Under the pieces are notes generated by a model. It was not told the origin of the DNA. It did no database searches and saw nothing but the letters and a program-made list of their open reading frames with translations. Shown here piece by piece: positions 25,901-33,199 of a stretch of 64,000 nt of DNA. Each line of letters opens with the position of its first letter. Position 1 is the first letter of the stretch. The stretch is from the NCBI GenBank assembly GCA_029465975.1, contig CM055730.1, positions 9,908,800-9,972,799 on the forward strand. The letters are read 5' to 3'. The translations under genes were made by a program, and so were the position numbers. This DNA comes from Dallia pectoralis (Eukaryota; Chordata; Actinopteri; Esociformes; Umbridae).

Positions 25901-26438
25901 ACCCTCATGTTGTTCCACCCTCATGCTGCTCCACACACATGTTGTTGCTCCACCCTCATGTTGCTACAATCTCGTGTTGCTCCACCCCATGCTGCTCCAC
26001 CCACATGTTGCTCCACCCTCATGTTGCTCCATTCTTAATGATGCTCCACCCTCATGTTGTTCTACCCTCATGTTGCTCCATTCTTAATGATGCTCCACCC
26101 TCATGTTGTTCTACCCTCATGCTGCTCCACCCACATGTGTCTGTGTTGTGACAACCCTCTCACTGTCTCCCCTCCCAGATGATGGCTGGCTACACAGAGC
26201 TGTGGAGGTCAAGGGTCACCTGCACATCATAGAAGAGCTACAGCTGTTTGACCAGCCGCAGCCTGTGGAGAGCATTGTCATCTCACACATCCTGGTAAAC
26301 ACACACATAAACATCTAATTTGTAGTTATCTTCTAATTCAGGAATGTTAATTTAGCCGTTCAGCCGTATAGCTGCTTGCTATGCAGACTTTTGCTCCAGC
26401 TCATTAACCCAGTTCTCACATCACTTTGGTTCTCCATC

Positions 26439-26531
<93 letters not shown>

Positions 26532-27477
26532 GCGTGTGTGTCTTCTAGAATAGTGTGTATGTAGGTTCTGCCTCTGGTGTGGTCCAAGTGCCTCTGTCGA
26601 CCTGCAACAGATACACGTCCTGTTATGACTGCATCTTCTCCCGGGACCCTTTCTGTGGTTGGGATGGACAGGCGTGTGTGGATCTCACAGCACAGACTGA
26701 CAGGTGTGTGTGTGTGTGTGTATGTTTCTGTGTGTGTGTGTCTGTGTGTGTGTGTGTGTGTGTGTGCATGTGCGTTTGTCTGTGTGCGTGCGTGCGTGCG
26801 TGTGTGCGTGTGTGTTTGTGTCTTTATGCGTGTGTGTGTATGTGTCTGTGTGTGTGTGTGTGTCTTTATGCGTGTGTGTGTGTGTGTGTATGTGTGTGTG
26901 TGTGTGTGTCTTTATGTGTGTGTGTGTGTGTGTGTCTGTGTGTGTGTGTGTGTGTATGTGTGTCTTTATGCGTGTCTGTGTGTGTGTCTGTGTGTGTGTG
27001 TGTCTTTATGTGTGTGTGTGTGTGTGTGTGTATGTCTTTATGCGTGCGTGTGTGTGTATGCAGTAAGGGTGCCCTTGTGTCTGCCCATTTATCTTCTGTT
27101 ATTAAATGTCTGTCTGTGTTTTGCAATCTCTGCAATAAATATACAACTGTTGCGTCATGCCGAACTTGGCATACGTTTAGTTTGCTCCGCTGGTGAACGT
27201 GACATGAATGGTGCGTGTACGTGTGCGTGTGCGTGTGTGTGTTTGTGTGTATGCGTGTGTGTATGCGTGTGTGTATGCGTGTGTGTGTGCGTGTGTGTGT
27301 GTGTGCGTGTGTGTGTGTGTGCGTGTGTGTGTGTTTGTTGGGTTTGTTGTGTTTGGGCCTTATGACGTGCTAACAACTCTCTCCTCCTCAGGTCTAACCT
27401 GACTCAGGACATCCTGAATGGGAACAGTGGATGTGAAAACACTACAGCAGATGGTATGCACCACTCCCACACACACA

Positions 27478-27537
<60 letters not shown>

Positions 27538-30268
27538 CTTTACTCTTTATCAATAGCCCATTCTACAAACTGCTTGACTGATACGCCCAACCTTGAATCT
27601 TTAAGAGCAAGCATTGCAGAAGCACAGTAAAGACTTCCTACATCAACAACAAATTGGTTAACAGCAATCATAGGAGTTGTGTTAGATACAGTTGCCATAT
27701 ATCTAATTTGTCAATATTACATTGTCAACAGTCCTTCCCTCCTGGAGTGACAATGTATAATGCATGACGATAGGAAAACTACATTGTAGTTTTCATATGT
27801 TCAATGAACAGGTCCGAATACATTTTTGAAGCACATTGAAAAATGTGTCCCCATTTGTCTCCAAAATTACATGCAGTAGGTAATTTTCGCAGCAACCCTC
27901 AATAAGTGACTGAGTCATGTTGGCCGGCAGCTTAACAAACTGACTCACAGCACACCTGAGTCATGGTAGCCAGCAGCTTAACACACACTGACTCACATCA
28001 CACCTGAGTCATGTTGGCCAGCAGCCTAACACTCACTGACTCACAGCACAACTGAGTCATGTTGGCCAGCAGCCTAACACTCACTGACTCACAGCACAAC
28101 TGACTCACACACACTGACTCACAGTTACATTATCTTGTTCTAGTCACACTTGTGGAATAACTCAACTGACTGCCAAAATCCTTTTTCTGCATAATAAATG
28201 TTTTGGTCTCAGATGTTAATTGACTCTTTAAGCCTTGATCCAAGTCAAGTGAAAACAATTCCAGGGCTTAATAAATTCTCTGGCTCTTCAAACCTCTCAG
28301 GGGGTCCTTCTACACCAACACTGTGGTTGTTGACAGAGGATCAGCTAAACAGCAGAGTCAGGGTCAGGAAATAAATAGACATAAAAGAGAATTGACTCTT
28401 ACAATGAAGAAACATATCAAAATGCTTCATGACCGCAATTTCCACTGTACAAAATGTCAATAACAAACGGAATTTCACGGGAACTGTTGAAGTCAAGACA
28501 AGAACTGGAAGATCAAGAAAAACCTCTGATGTAACTGCTTGTGGACATGACAGGAATGCAGAGCAGAGCCCTGTTGTTATCACTGTAACGACCAGCAGGA
28601 AGGTTTATCTGACATAAGAGCAGTGACACACTGGTCCTGTGTGGAGCACTGAGGAAGAAATCAGCAGCCACACCTGGGATTATGAAAGTCAATGTGTGCA
28701 GTATGACACACGTAGATAACCCAATTGGGCTGATGAAGTAAACATGGAAATCTTTGGCCACAAACGTAAGAAAGCATTTAAAGAATTCCTTGCCAATTGT
28801 TAAGCATGGTGTATTACAAACTTGGACGTGTTTTAACTGAAAGAATGAGAAGAACTACAAAAAAAATTTGGATAATCTGATCTCTGTCAAAGCTAGTTTA
28901 ACTAACTGACTGATAAGGGTGCCCGAACTTTGGCACATGTCCTTTCTACTGTAGTCTTGTGTATTCAGCAATGACTTGATCATTACATTTCATAGAACTG
29001 TCAAGTTAAAGTTTGTTTGCTGCAGAGCTTGTGTTCAATCTCAAACATGCCAGGTATTGTTGCAATGAAGAAAGGCGAGTAGAAACTAGATAAAAACAGG
29101 AAAGAAGCAAAATCAATAGAAGGTTAATCACTACCTAGTCTCTATTTTGAGGACCATTATAGTAGGTCAGTCTTACTGTGGAAGGATACTCATTGTTTAT
29201 GTTGTTTGTGTTGCCATTCTTTCAGAGCTGGTACCGCACCGGAGCAGGTCTGTGATGGTGGGAGATGATGTACTCCTCCAGTGTGAACTCAGCTCCAACC
29301 TGGCAACCCCAGTGTGGACTCTGGACAGGTTAGAGCTACAAGGTTACGGACTCGACTCCGGCTTCAGAGTGGGCACCGATGGCCTTCTTGTCATCGAGTC
29401 CCGACAAGAGCAGAGCGGCGAGTACACCTGCCACGCCCTCGAAAACGGCGTCCGGGTTGCCGTGGTTACGTACTCTGTGACGGTTCGAGACATACTTCCA
29501 GCCCCTCCCCCGCACATCGTCCCCACACGGGACGACACCTCCTACAATCAAGCCCCGCCTACGATGAGCCCACCCCCCTCCTCGGAGAGGCCCTTGGTGC
29601 CCCCTCCCCCGGCCCCTCTCCCCACCACCTCGGAGCTGTTGTCCCCCAGGAATATGGAGGCCATCTACCTGTCCCTAATCACTTTCCTGGGGGGTGTGTG
29701 CCTGGTTCTCACTGTGGTCCTCCTCTACGTGGGCTTCTGTCTGCGGGCCGGCCGAGAGGGGAAGTACTCCCTACGTGCCGCCGCCGCCGCCAAACACACG
29801 GACAGGAAGAAGAAACACGTGAAGCAGAAACGCCACCTGGAGCTCCAGACCATCTCCAGCCACTGCAACGGGACGTGTAACGGGAACGGCGTCTATAAAC
29901 AGCCCGGGGGCGACGAGGAGCACGACATGGGCTTCCTCCAGATAGTCCCCGGCGAAGCCCTGTCGTCCCCGAACAAGGACCCGCCTCCCCCCGCGCCTCC
30001 TCTGCCCCCGCCTCTTCAGACCTCGCGCAACCCCCTCAACCAATCACAGTGCGACCTGCGAGACTTCCCCATGCCCAACGGTTTATCGGCGACGTTGCCC
30101 AGTGTGCTGCGCAGGATGCAAGGTAACAGCTACGTTTTGCTGAGGCAGAGTGACGAAGACAGCGGCTCATCACATCTCTGCTACTCCTTCACTGAGGAGC
30201 TGAACCGAATTCTAGAGAAGAGGAAGCACACGCAACTGCTGCCAAAACCGGACGAGAGCTCCGTCTAG
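7589..30268 (+). CDS. sema4g: Semaphorin-4G-like transmembrane protein (14 coding exons, joined)
   Basis: Joining 14 exons (7589-7724, 14478-14626, 15666-15728, 16104-16202, 16919-17012, 17099-17212, 17330-17484, 18696-18871, 20752-20896, 25405-25627, 26179-26294, 26549-26703, 27392-27453, 29226-30268) gives an unbroken frame of 909 residues, all with GT-AG introns. Domains: signal peptide about 1-25, Sema domain about 50-490, PSI about 491-545, Ig-like about 568-650 (Cys582/Cys631, Trp593), proline-rich stalk 653-703, membrane span about 709-735, cytoplasmic tail ending ESSV. Possible N-glycosylation sites are Asn59, 84, 130, 389, 544 and 558. Tail motifs GNSYVLLRQS and ILEKRKHTQL and PSI motif SCYDCI fit SEMA4G rather than 4B, 4C or 4F, as I remember those sequences. 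Class-4 semaphorins are cell-surface guidance ligands; SEMA4G is reported to act through plexin-B2. Length is a little above the roughly 840 residues of human SEMA4G. Paralogue (a or b) not resolved. Confidence 0.93.
7741..7882. repeat. CA-rich degenerate repeat in intron 1
   Basis: Repeats of CACACACGCCTGTATGCCCA with variable CA lengths, starting about 15 bp after the exon 1 donor. Confidence 0.8.
7926..8402. repeat. ~27-29-bp pyrimidine-rich minisatellite in intron 1
   Basis: Units of CTCCTCATCCCTCTCCGTCT and CTCCTCATCCATCTCCATCT each followed by GTCTCTCT. The + strand is almost purely pyrimidine in runs. Confidence 0.9.
8602..8757. repeat. ~51-bp repeat, three copies, intron 1
   Basis: Each copy contains GTTATTCTAACTCTTTAGAT and TTTTCTCTACTCCTCT. 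Confidence 0.85.
8832..9960 (-). mobile_element. Decayed LINE reverse-transcriptase fragment (3' part)
   Basis: On the minus strand the conceptual peptide reads SRRITAFLSNRRQHVRLG, then GSPQGCVLSPVLFSLYT (RT palm block), then FVDDTSS (catalytic YADD-type site, Asp-Asp kept), then YFLRQLKKFNLPKTMMVNFY and a short C terminus. Several stops and frame changes show it is dead. The 3' end is an AATAAAA-type tail (forward TTTTATTGCCAAG near 8848). It is the 3' part only, of a fish L2- or Rex1-like non-LTR element, inserted antisense in intron 1. Confidence 0.8.
9961..10860. other. Intron 1 sequence, nothing recognised
   Basis: No coding or repeat signal beyond short runs such as the GTTAGGGTTAG-like stretch near 9995-10035. 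Confidence 0.3.
10861..11352. repeat. 55-bp minisatellite, nine copies, intron 1
   Basis: Unit contains GACAGCCTAGTGTAATGGCC, TGGTACACAGCTGGTAATAA and GGATATGTAG, with very little divergence between copies, suggesting recent expansion. Confidence 0.93.
11463..11538. repeat. (CT)n microsatellite
   Basis: Nearly pure CT run in intron 1. Confidence 0.9.
11545..12494. other. Intron 1 sequence, nothing recognised
   Basis: AT-rich single-copy-looking sequence; no exon-like block. Confidence 0.3.
12515..12902. repeat. 18-bp minisatellite, ~21 copies, intron 1
   Basis: Unit ACGACCACGCTCTCGTAT with variants. It is unusually rich in CpG for this region. The period of six codons keeps frames open on both strands (TTLSYT repeats on +, VVVYES on -), which I do not take as coding. 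Confidence 0.92.
12905..14477. other. Intron 1 sequence, nothing certain
   Basis: Mostly unique. At 14060-14215 repeated AATCGCAAT and ATCACGATAT-like words with A runs recall the ends of hAT elements, but no second end or duplication was found. A pyrimidine tract (14340-14476) leads into exon 2. Confidence 0.3.
14478..14626 (+). CDS. sema4g: sema4g exon 2: start of Sema domain
   Basis: Acceptor CTCCTCCAG, donor GTAAGA; phases 1 to 0; residues 46-95. It carries the first blade signature of the Sema beta-propeller, NYTTLLL then LLYVGARGAVFSLNA. The donor runs into a short GT tract (14635-14667). Confidence 0.93.
14635..14667. repeat. Short (GT)n after exon 2 donor
   Basis: GT run beginning eight bases into intron 2. 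Confidence 0.85.
14668..15535. other. Intron 2 sequence, nothing recognised
   Basis: No coding or repeat signal, followed by a pyrimidine-rich run to exon 3. Confidence 0.3.
15666..15728 (+). CDS. sema4g: sema4g exon 3 (63 nt)
   Basis: Acceptor CACAATCAG, donor GTACGT; phases 0 to 0; residues 96-116. It reads IEWEAS then QQCLRKGKDNK, the conserved lysine-rich small exon of class-4 semaphorins. It is exactly 21 codons, so skipping would keep frame. Confidence 0.92.
15845..16078. repeat. Pyrimidine repeats in intron 3, ending in (CT)n
   Basis: CCGTCTCCCTCT units at 15857-15900 and a (CT)n run at 16031-16070, shortly before the exon 4 acceptor. Confidence 0.88.
16104..16202 (+). CDS. sema4g: sema4g exon 4, Sema domain
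   Basis: Acceptor CTTCCACAG, donor GTGAGT; phases 0 to 0; residues 117-149. Contains ECYNHVRFLQ and HLYMCGTFAFSP, standard Sema-domain blocks with paired cysteines. Thirty-three codons, frame-neutral. Confidence 0.94.
16505..16880 (-). mobile_element. LINE 3' fragment in intron 4, antisense
   Basis: The minus strand reads SLLTRTGRLRISFFPTAVN, similar to the C terminus of fish non-LTR element polyproteins, then a 3' tail ending in AATAAAG (forward ACTTTATTGTCATT near 16530) and a GATTAGATTAGATT run. It stops close to the exon 5 acceptor. Confidence 0.55.
16919..17012 (+). CDS. sema4g: sema4g exon 5, Sema domain
   Basis: Acceptor CCTTTGTAG, donor GTGAGA; phases 0 to 1; residues 150-180. Contains the conserved GRDKCPYGP block. 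A LINE 3' fragment in the opposite orientation ends just upstream, close to the acceptor. Confidence 0.93.
17099..17212 (+). CDS. sema4g: sema4g exon 6, Sema domain
   Basis: Acceptor TTGGAGCAG, donor GTGAGT; phases 1 to 1; residues 181-218. Reads YTASQFEFRGSPDIRR and ends near TRWLH. It is separated from exon 5 by only 86 bp. Confidence 0.93.
17330..17484 (+). CDS. sema4g: sema4g exon 7, Sema domain
   Basis: Acceptor GTGCTCCCCAG, donor GTGAGG; phases 1 to 0; residues 219-270. Contains AEFVSSALVRES, the hallmark DDDKIYYFFTE and the ending RVARVGRVCK. Confidence 0.95.
17590..18112. repeat. Degenerate ACTAC/ATTATATTACTACAC repeat, intron 7
   Basis: Long AT-rich field of CTACACTACATTATATTACT units without a fixed period. 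Confidence 0.85.
18116..18171. repeat. (GT)n microsatellite, intron 7
   Basis: Uninterrupted GT run. Confidence 0.95.
18172..18695. other. Rest of intron 7
   Basis: No gene signal; from about 18485 it is strongly pyrimidine-rich up to the exon 8 acceptor. Confidence 0.3.
18696..18871 (+). CDS. sema4g: sema4g exon 8, Sema domain
   Basis: Acceptor TCTCGGCTAG (weaker than usual) after a pyrimidine-rich stretch from 18485; donor GTGAGT; phases 0 to 2; residues 271-328. Reads GDRGG, LQKRWTSFLKAGLVC and FYGIFGLD, the typical GDxGG/LQxxWTTFLKA region of class 4. Confidence 0.94.
19127..19245. repeat. (AGT/AGC)n trinucleotide repeat, intron 8
   Basis: Mixed AGTAGT and AGCAGT repeats; looser copies of the same motif occur at 18885-18975. 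Confidence 0.92.
19400..19690. repeat. Purine-rich GACA/GAGA repeats, intron 8
   Basis: Includes a GACAGACAGGCA run at 19620-19670. Confidence 0.7.
19800..19910. repeat. (GT)n microsatellite, intron 8
   Basis: Long GT run ending in GAGAGAGA. Confidence 0.94.
19911..20751. other. Rest of intron 8, nothing recognised
   Basis: Pyrimidine-rich stretch at 20000-20070, then AT-rich unique sequence to the exon 9 acceptor. Confidence 0.3.
20752..20896 (+). CDS. sema4g: sema4g exon 9, Sema domain
   Basis: Acceptor CACACTGTAG, donor GTGAGT; phases 2 to 0; residues 329-377. Contains WKNVKASAVCRFSLPEVQ and the ending VPDLRPGS, which in this family is followed by CITD in the next exon. A 12-bp minisatellite begins about 40 bp after the donor. 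Confidence 0.95.
20935..22010. repeat. 12-bp minisatellite, ~90 copies, start of intron 9
   Basis: Unit TCCTCCTATACA with TACACA and TATTCC variants. It begins about 40 bp after the exon 9 donor. Because the period is four codons, frames stay open on both strands for over 1 kb (SYTS on +, MYRR on -). I treat these as repeat artefacts, not genes. Confidence 0.95.
22011..22764. other. Middle of intron 9, unique sequence
   Basis: Not repetitive. The last 45 bp (CATCTGTTTATTCATCCATC, then pyrimidines, then CTCTCCAG) look like an ordinary vertebrate intron end, yet no exon follows. Confidence 0.5.
22765..25404 (+). repeat. 46-bp splice-acceptor-like minisatellite, 57 copies, end of intron 9
   Basis: I counted 57 units, mostly 46 bp (a few 40, 44 or about 52), each made of TGTATATTATATACCACACC, then AGTATAGA, then TCTTCCTCTCCTCTCCAG. 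Each unit boundary is a pyrimidine tract plus CAG followed by TGTATA. The last unit ends in the true exon 10 acceptor, and exon 10 also begins TGTATA. Variants (CGCACC, TACACC, extra TTACTC near 23435, 23855 and 24602) recur in order, showing higher-order duplications. Confidence 0.97.
25405..25627 (+). CDS. sema4g: sema4g exon 10, Sema domain
   Basis: Acceptor TCTCTCCTTTCCAG lies in the last unit of a 46-bp array; phases 0 to 1; residues 378-451. Starts CITDQMRA and contains HPLM and YNVLFMGT. The frame requires the donor at 25628 (GTTGGT). The better-looking GTGAGG five bases on (25633) would create a stop when joined to exon 11. Confidence 0.94.
25722..26136. repeat. ATGTTGCTCCACC minisatellite, intron 10
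   Basis: Units of CTCCACCCTCATGTTG and CTCCATTCTTAATGATG in mixed order. Ends about 40 bp before the exon 11 acceptor. Confidence 0.92.
26179..26294 (+). CDS. sema4g: sema4g exon 11, end of Sema domain
   Basis: Acceptor CCCCTCCCAG, donor GTAAAC; phases 1 to 0; residues 452-490. Reads DDGWLHRAV, HIIEELQLFD and PVES, the conserved last blade of the Sema propeller. Confidence 0.95.
26441..26540. repeat. (GT)n tract against exon 12 acceptor
   Basis: About 48 GT pairs followed only by TCTTCTAG before exon 12, so the usual long pyrimidine tract is mostly replaced by GT. Confidence 0.96.
26549..26703 (+). CDS. sema4g: sema4g exon 12, PSI domain
   Basis: Acceptor GTGTCTTCTAG directly after a (GT)n tract; donor GTGTGT that is itself the first bases of another (GT)n tract; phases 0 to 2; residues 491-541. 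Contains YVGSASGVVQVP and the PSI cysteines 509, 515, 518, 526 and 533 in SCYDC and RDPFCGWD. At 155 nt, skipping would break frame. Confidence 0.94.
26704..27062. repeat. Interrupted (GT)n field beginning at the exon 12 donor
   Basis: GT repeats with TCTTTATGCG, TGCGTG and TATG interruptions. The donor GTGTGT is the first part of the array. Confidence 0.95.
27208..27346. repeat. Second (GT)n field, intron 12
   Basis: GTGTGCGTGTGTATGC-type repeats before the exon 13 acceptor. Confidence 0.93.
27392..27453 (+). CDS. sema4g: sema4g exon 13, PSI-Ig linker
   Basis: Acceptor CTCCTCCTCAG, donor GTATGC; phases 2 to 1; residues 542-562. Two candidate N-glycosylation sites (NLT, NTT) and one cysteine (556). 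A (CA)n tract follows within 20 bp of the donor. Confidence 0.9.
27464..27535. repeat. (CA)n tract at start of intron 13
   Basis: Starts within 15 bp of the exon 13 donor. It is the complement of the GT fields in introns 11 and 12. Confidence 0.95.
27895..28125. repeat. ~45-52-bp tandem repeat, intron 13
   Basis: Copies share CTGAGTCATGTTGGCCAGCA and TAACA...CACTGACTCACA. CTGAGTCA and TGACTCA are AP-1-like words, repeated by virtue of the array. Confidence 0.88.
28360..28935 (+). pseudogene. Decayed Tc1/mariner-like transposase, intron 13
   Basis: The frame from 28429 reads ISTVQNV, then GTVEVKTRTGRSRKTS (a GRPR-like linker after the helix-turn-helix of Tc1-like transposases). Further on (28740-28810), in another frame, it reads WKSL...KNSLPIVKHGV, matching the TIPTVKHGG block. 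Stops and frame changes lie between. Terminal repeats were not identified; GGGTGCCCGAACTTTGGCAC near 28916 may be the end. Confidence 0.5.
29226..30268 (+). CDS. sema4g: sema4g exon 14: Ig-like domain, membrane span, cytoplasmic tail
   Basis: Acceptor GCCATTCTTTCAG; residues 563-909; stop TAG at 30266. Encodes the Ig-like domain (Cys582 in VLLQC, Trp593, Cys631 in GEYTCHA), a proline-rich stalk, a hydrophobic span (SLITFLGGVCLVLTVVLL), a basic stretch (DRKKKHVKQKR), a proline-rich tail segment (KDPPPPAPPLPPP) and the C terminus DESSV. ESSV is a class-I PDZ ligand; the same tetrapeptide in SEMA4C is known to bind PDZ proteins such as GIPC and PSD-95. GC content is clearly higher here than in surrounding introns, as expected for coding sequence. 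Confidence 0.96.
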
Positions 30269-30584
30269 AAGAGGGTACAACTCTCTGTTCCTGAAAGGTG
30301 CGCCCCCTATGGTGGGAGAACTGTAACGATGGGTCCATTAACGCAATGCCATTTAGCTGACACTTGTAATCCATGCAACTCACCTCATTGAGCGCGTACG
30401 TATTTGCATGGGTGGCCCCCGGACTGAATCAAGACCGAGACCCGGACATTGCATGCTGATGGGCCTGTTTTAAGGCTCTGCTTAAAGGCTCTGCTTTATC
30501 TCCTCACGCAGCAGTGCTCATGGGGCGTACCCCGACTCTCCCCTTATTGACCACTCATGCTGCTAATGGATTAAATGAAGGAGG
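30269..30584 (+). other. Probable sema4g 3' untranslated region
   Basis: Sequence directly after the stop. The only nearby poly(A)-like signal I see is ATTAAA at 30570-30575. The true 3' end is unknown. Confidence 0.35.
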
Positions 30585-30791
30585 CTAGTCTGGATTGAGG
30601 CTAGTCTGGACTGAGGCTAGTCTGGACTGAGGCTAGTCTGGACTGAGGCTAGTCTGGATTGAGGCAAATCTGGATTGAGGCAAATCTGGATTGAGGCTAG
30701 TCTGGATTGAGGCTAGTCTGGACTGAGGCTAGTCTGGACTGAGGCTAGTCTGGATTGAGGCTAGTCTGGACTGAGGCTAGTCGGGACTGAA
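30585..30791. repeat. 16-bp minisatellite, ~13 copies
   Basis: Unit GGCTAGTCTGGATTGA with GGACTGA and GGCAAATC variants, downstream of the stop and possibly within the 3' UTR. Confidence 0.92.
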
Positions 30792-30994
30792 ATCATGAAA
30801 ATTTGTTCTGCTTAAGCTATCTATTGAATTAACAGACCCACTTCACTAGTATCACTTGACTAGAATCTCTTGCGGGAGCATGAAATTGCACAAGTGAATC
30901 ATATGCAGGAGCTCGGAATATCAAACAGCAAAAAATGGTTTCTGGACTATTCAACCTACCTAGAGGACATTCTACGAAGACATTGGACCTTTCT

Positions 30995-31090
30995 AAAATA
31001 CATGAGAACTTACTAAAAGACATGAGACCTTCCTAAAAGACATGAGACCTTCCTAAAAGACATGAGACCTTCCTAAAAGACACAAGACTT
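30995..31090. repeat. 20-bp repeat, ~4-5 copies
   Basis: Unit CTTCCTAAAAGACATGAGAC. Confidence 0.9.
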
Positions 31091-32505
31091 TCTTAGAGGA
31101 TGTCCGTCTATGGCTATCCTCTGATTGACTCCCAAAGCACTGTGTTTCAGTACAGGGGCGCACATAAGATAAGCAGAGCAGAACGCAGCCAGATAGATCT
31201 AACCCAGCCACAGTCAATACATCTCAGACTGGATCAATACAGGACCGGCCCAGGAGGGCACATTCAGAGGGCACGCCTTACATCTCGGCTTCTGGTTGAC
31301 TCGCCTGCTGTGAAGGGACCCTGAAAGTCTCCACGGAGACCCATGGTAACAAGTAAGATGACAAGAAAGAGGATCATGGGAATATAAGTATTAAGTGTGA
31401 AAAATACCCTAATTTAACTTATTTTATGTCTGCAGCTGTCCTAATGGGTTGTACACATTTTCAGCAGGTTTTAATATTGAACATTTTGAAATAAGGAAAG
31501 TGAACGTGTTTTTTTTTTCATAGACGTTTGTCAATTCAATTAATATTGTTTACAGTGGTATTGCAGAGCATTATGACTTAATTCAAGTAATATAATTAAT
31601 CCAAAACAGAGTAATCCAAGAACAATACCCTCTGAACATTGTTTGTTTTTGTAGTACAAAATGTGACAGTACTGACAGTTTTGATGCGATTTGCTTCACA
31701 TTAATATTATTCTAGTTAATATTTACTCATCAATGGACACTACAAGCACATCACAATGAGACATTGAACGAAACAGCTAAACTCTCTCTGCTATTCAATT
31801 ACTTAAATGTCAACTTGGGTCAAGTTACCTCAGTTTCCAGGGCTGAACTCTATTTACAGCTCAGCAACTAAGGGCATGACCAGAAATCACTTCCAGGTCA
31901 TCGTCATAACAACCAATATTCCTGAGGTGAGCTGACAGGTGTTGTTTTCTGTTGGCTGGTTATTCAGACAGATGTATGGACGAATAGGCAGAGGGGAAGG
32001 CCAACAGACATACACTCAAAATGAGATTCAGTTTCTCTGACAGTTTGCAATCACCCAGCACAGCACTGATGTTTCATGAAAGATCAGCATAGGGCAACTG
32101 CCAGAGTGTGCTAATTGGCATTAGTTGTCCTTGTCATCTTTTTGTGTTGTTTGGGAGGGGAATAGAAGGTGGAGAGGATATAGTACTAAAGCAAAATCAT
32201 CAAGACACTGCGAGTACAGGAAATGAAGAGTTGACACTAAATGTACTCCAACAAATCTCTCTCGATTTCTACGTCTCTACCGTGCTCTCGTCTAATTTCT
32301 CCACACCTGGCTCCGTTTTCGTCTTTTCACTATTTTACTTTCTTAATTACTAGTTCTCTTCTTTTCTCCCCCCTCAATCTCCTTGACATGTTCTCGTTCC
32401 TCAATTGTTTTTTTCCTGTCATCTGATCTTGAGAGTTTTTTCTCGGCTCAGTAGCTAATTAGAGCAGGTGACCCTGGCAGTAGCTTCTGACTTTGTCTGT
32501 CTGCT
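31091..32505. other. No gene recognised
   Basis: AT-rich single-copy-looking sequence with no exon-like block. Confidence 0.3.
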
Positions 32506-32507
32506 GA

Positions 32508-33060
32508 AAGACAGAGAGAGAGAGAGACGGAGAGAGAGAGATAGAGTAATGAGTAATACAGAGGAGAGAGTAATACAGAAAGAGACAGAGAAATACAAAG
32601 AGAGAGTAATACAGAGAGAGAGAGTATTACAGAGAGAGAGAGTAATACAGAGAGAGAGTAATGAGAGAGAGTAATACAGAGAGAGAGTAATGAGAGAGTA
32701 ATACATAGAGAGAGTAATAAGGAGAGAGAGTAATACAGAAAGAGAGTAATACAGAGAGAGAGTAATGAGAGAGTATTACAGAGAGATAGAGAGAGAGAGA
32801 GTAATACAGAGAGAGAGAGTAATACAGAGAGAGAGTAATACAGAGAGAGCGATAGAGAGTAATACAGAGAGAGAGATAGAGAGTAATACAGAGAGAGAGT
32901 AATGAGAGAGTAATACAGAGAGAGAGAGTAATACAGAGAGAGAGTAATACAGAGAGAGAGAGTAATACAGAGAGAGAGTAATACAGAGAGAGAGTAATAC
33001 AAAAAGAGGAGAGAGTAATACAGAGATGAGAGAGATATAGTAAAACAGAGAGAAAGGAAA
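32508..33060. repeat. GAGAGAGTAATACA minisatellite
   Basis: Units of AGAGAGAGTAATAC of 14-18 bp, purine-rich on the + strand. Confidence 0.92.
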
Positions 33061-33160
33061 TAGATTAACAACAGAGCCTTCCTGATGACATTTCTTTTAC
33101 GGATAAAGACTCACAACGCCCAATTTCTTCTTGTACCCCTAGACCCTGGAAATGGAAATA

Positions 33161-33162
<2 letters not shown>

Positions 33163-33197
<35 letters not shown>
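33163..33197. repeat. (CA)n microsatellite
   Basis: Short CA run. Confidence 0.9.

Positions 33198-33199
<2 letters not shown>

Noticed and set aside
29314..29880. 188-codon + frame inside exon 14
   Set aside because: It is an out-of-frame shadow of the sema4g last exon, which is supported by Ig, membrane and tail motifs in the other frame.
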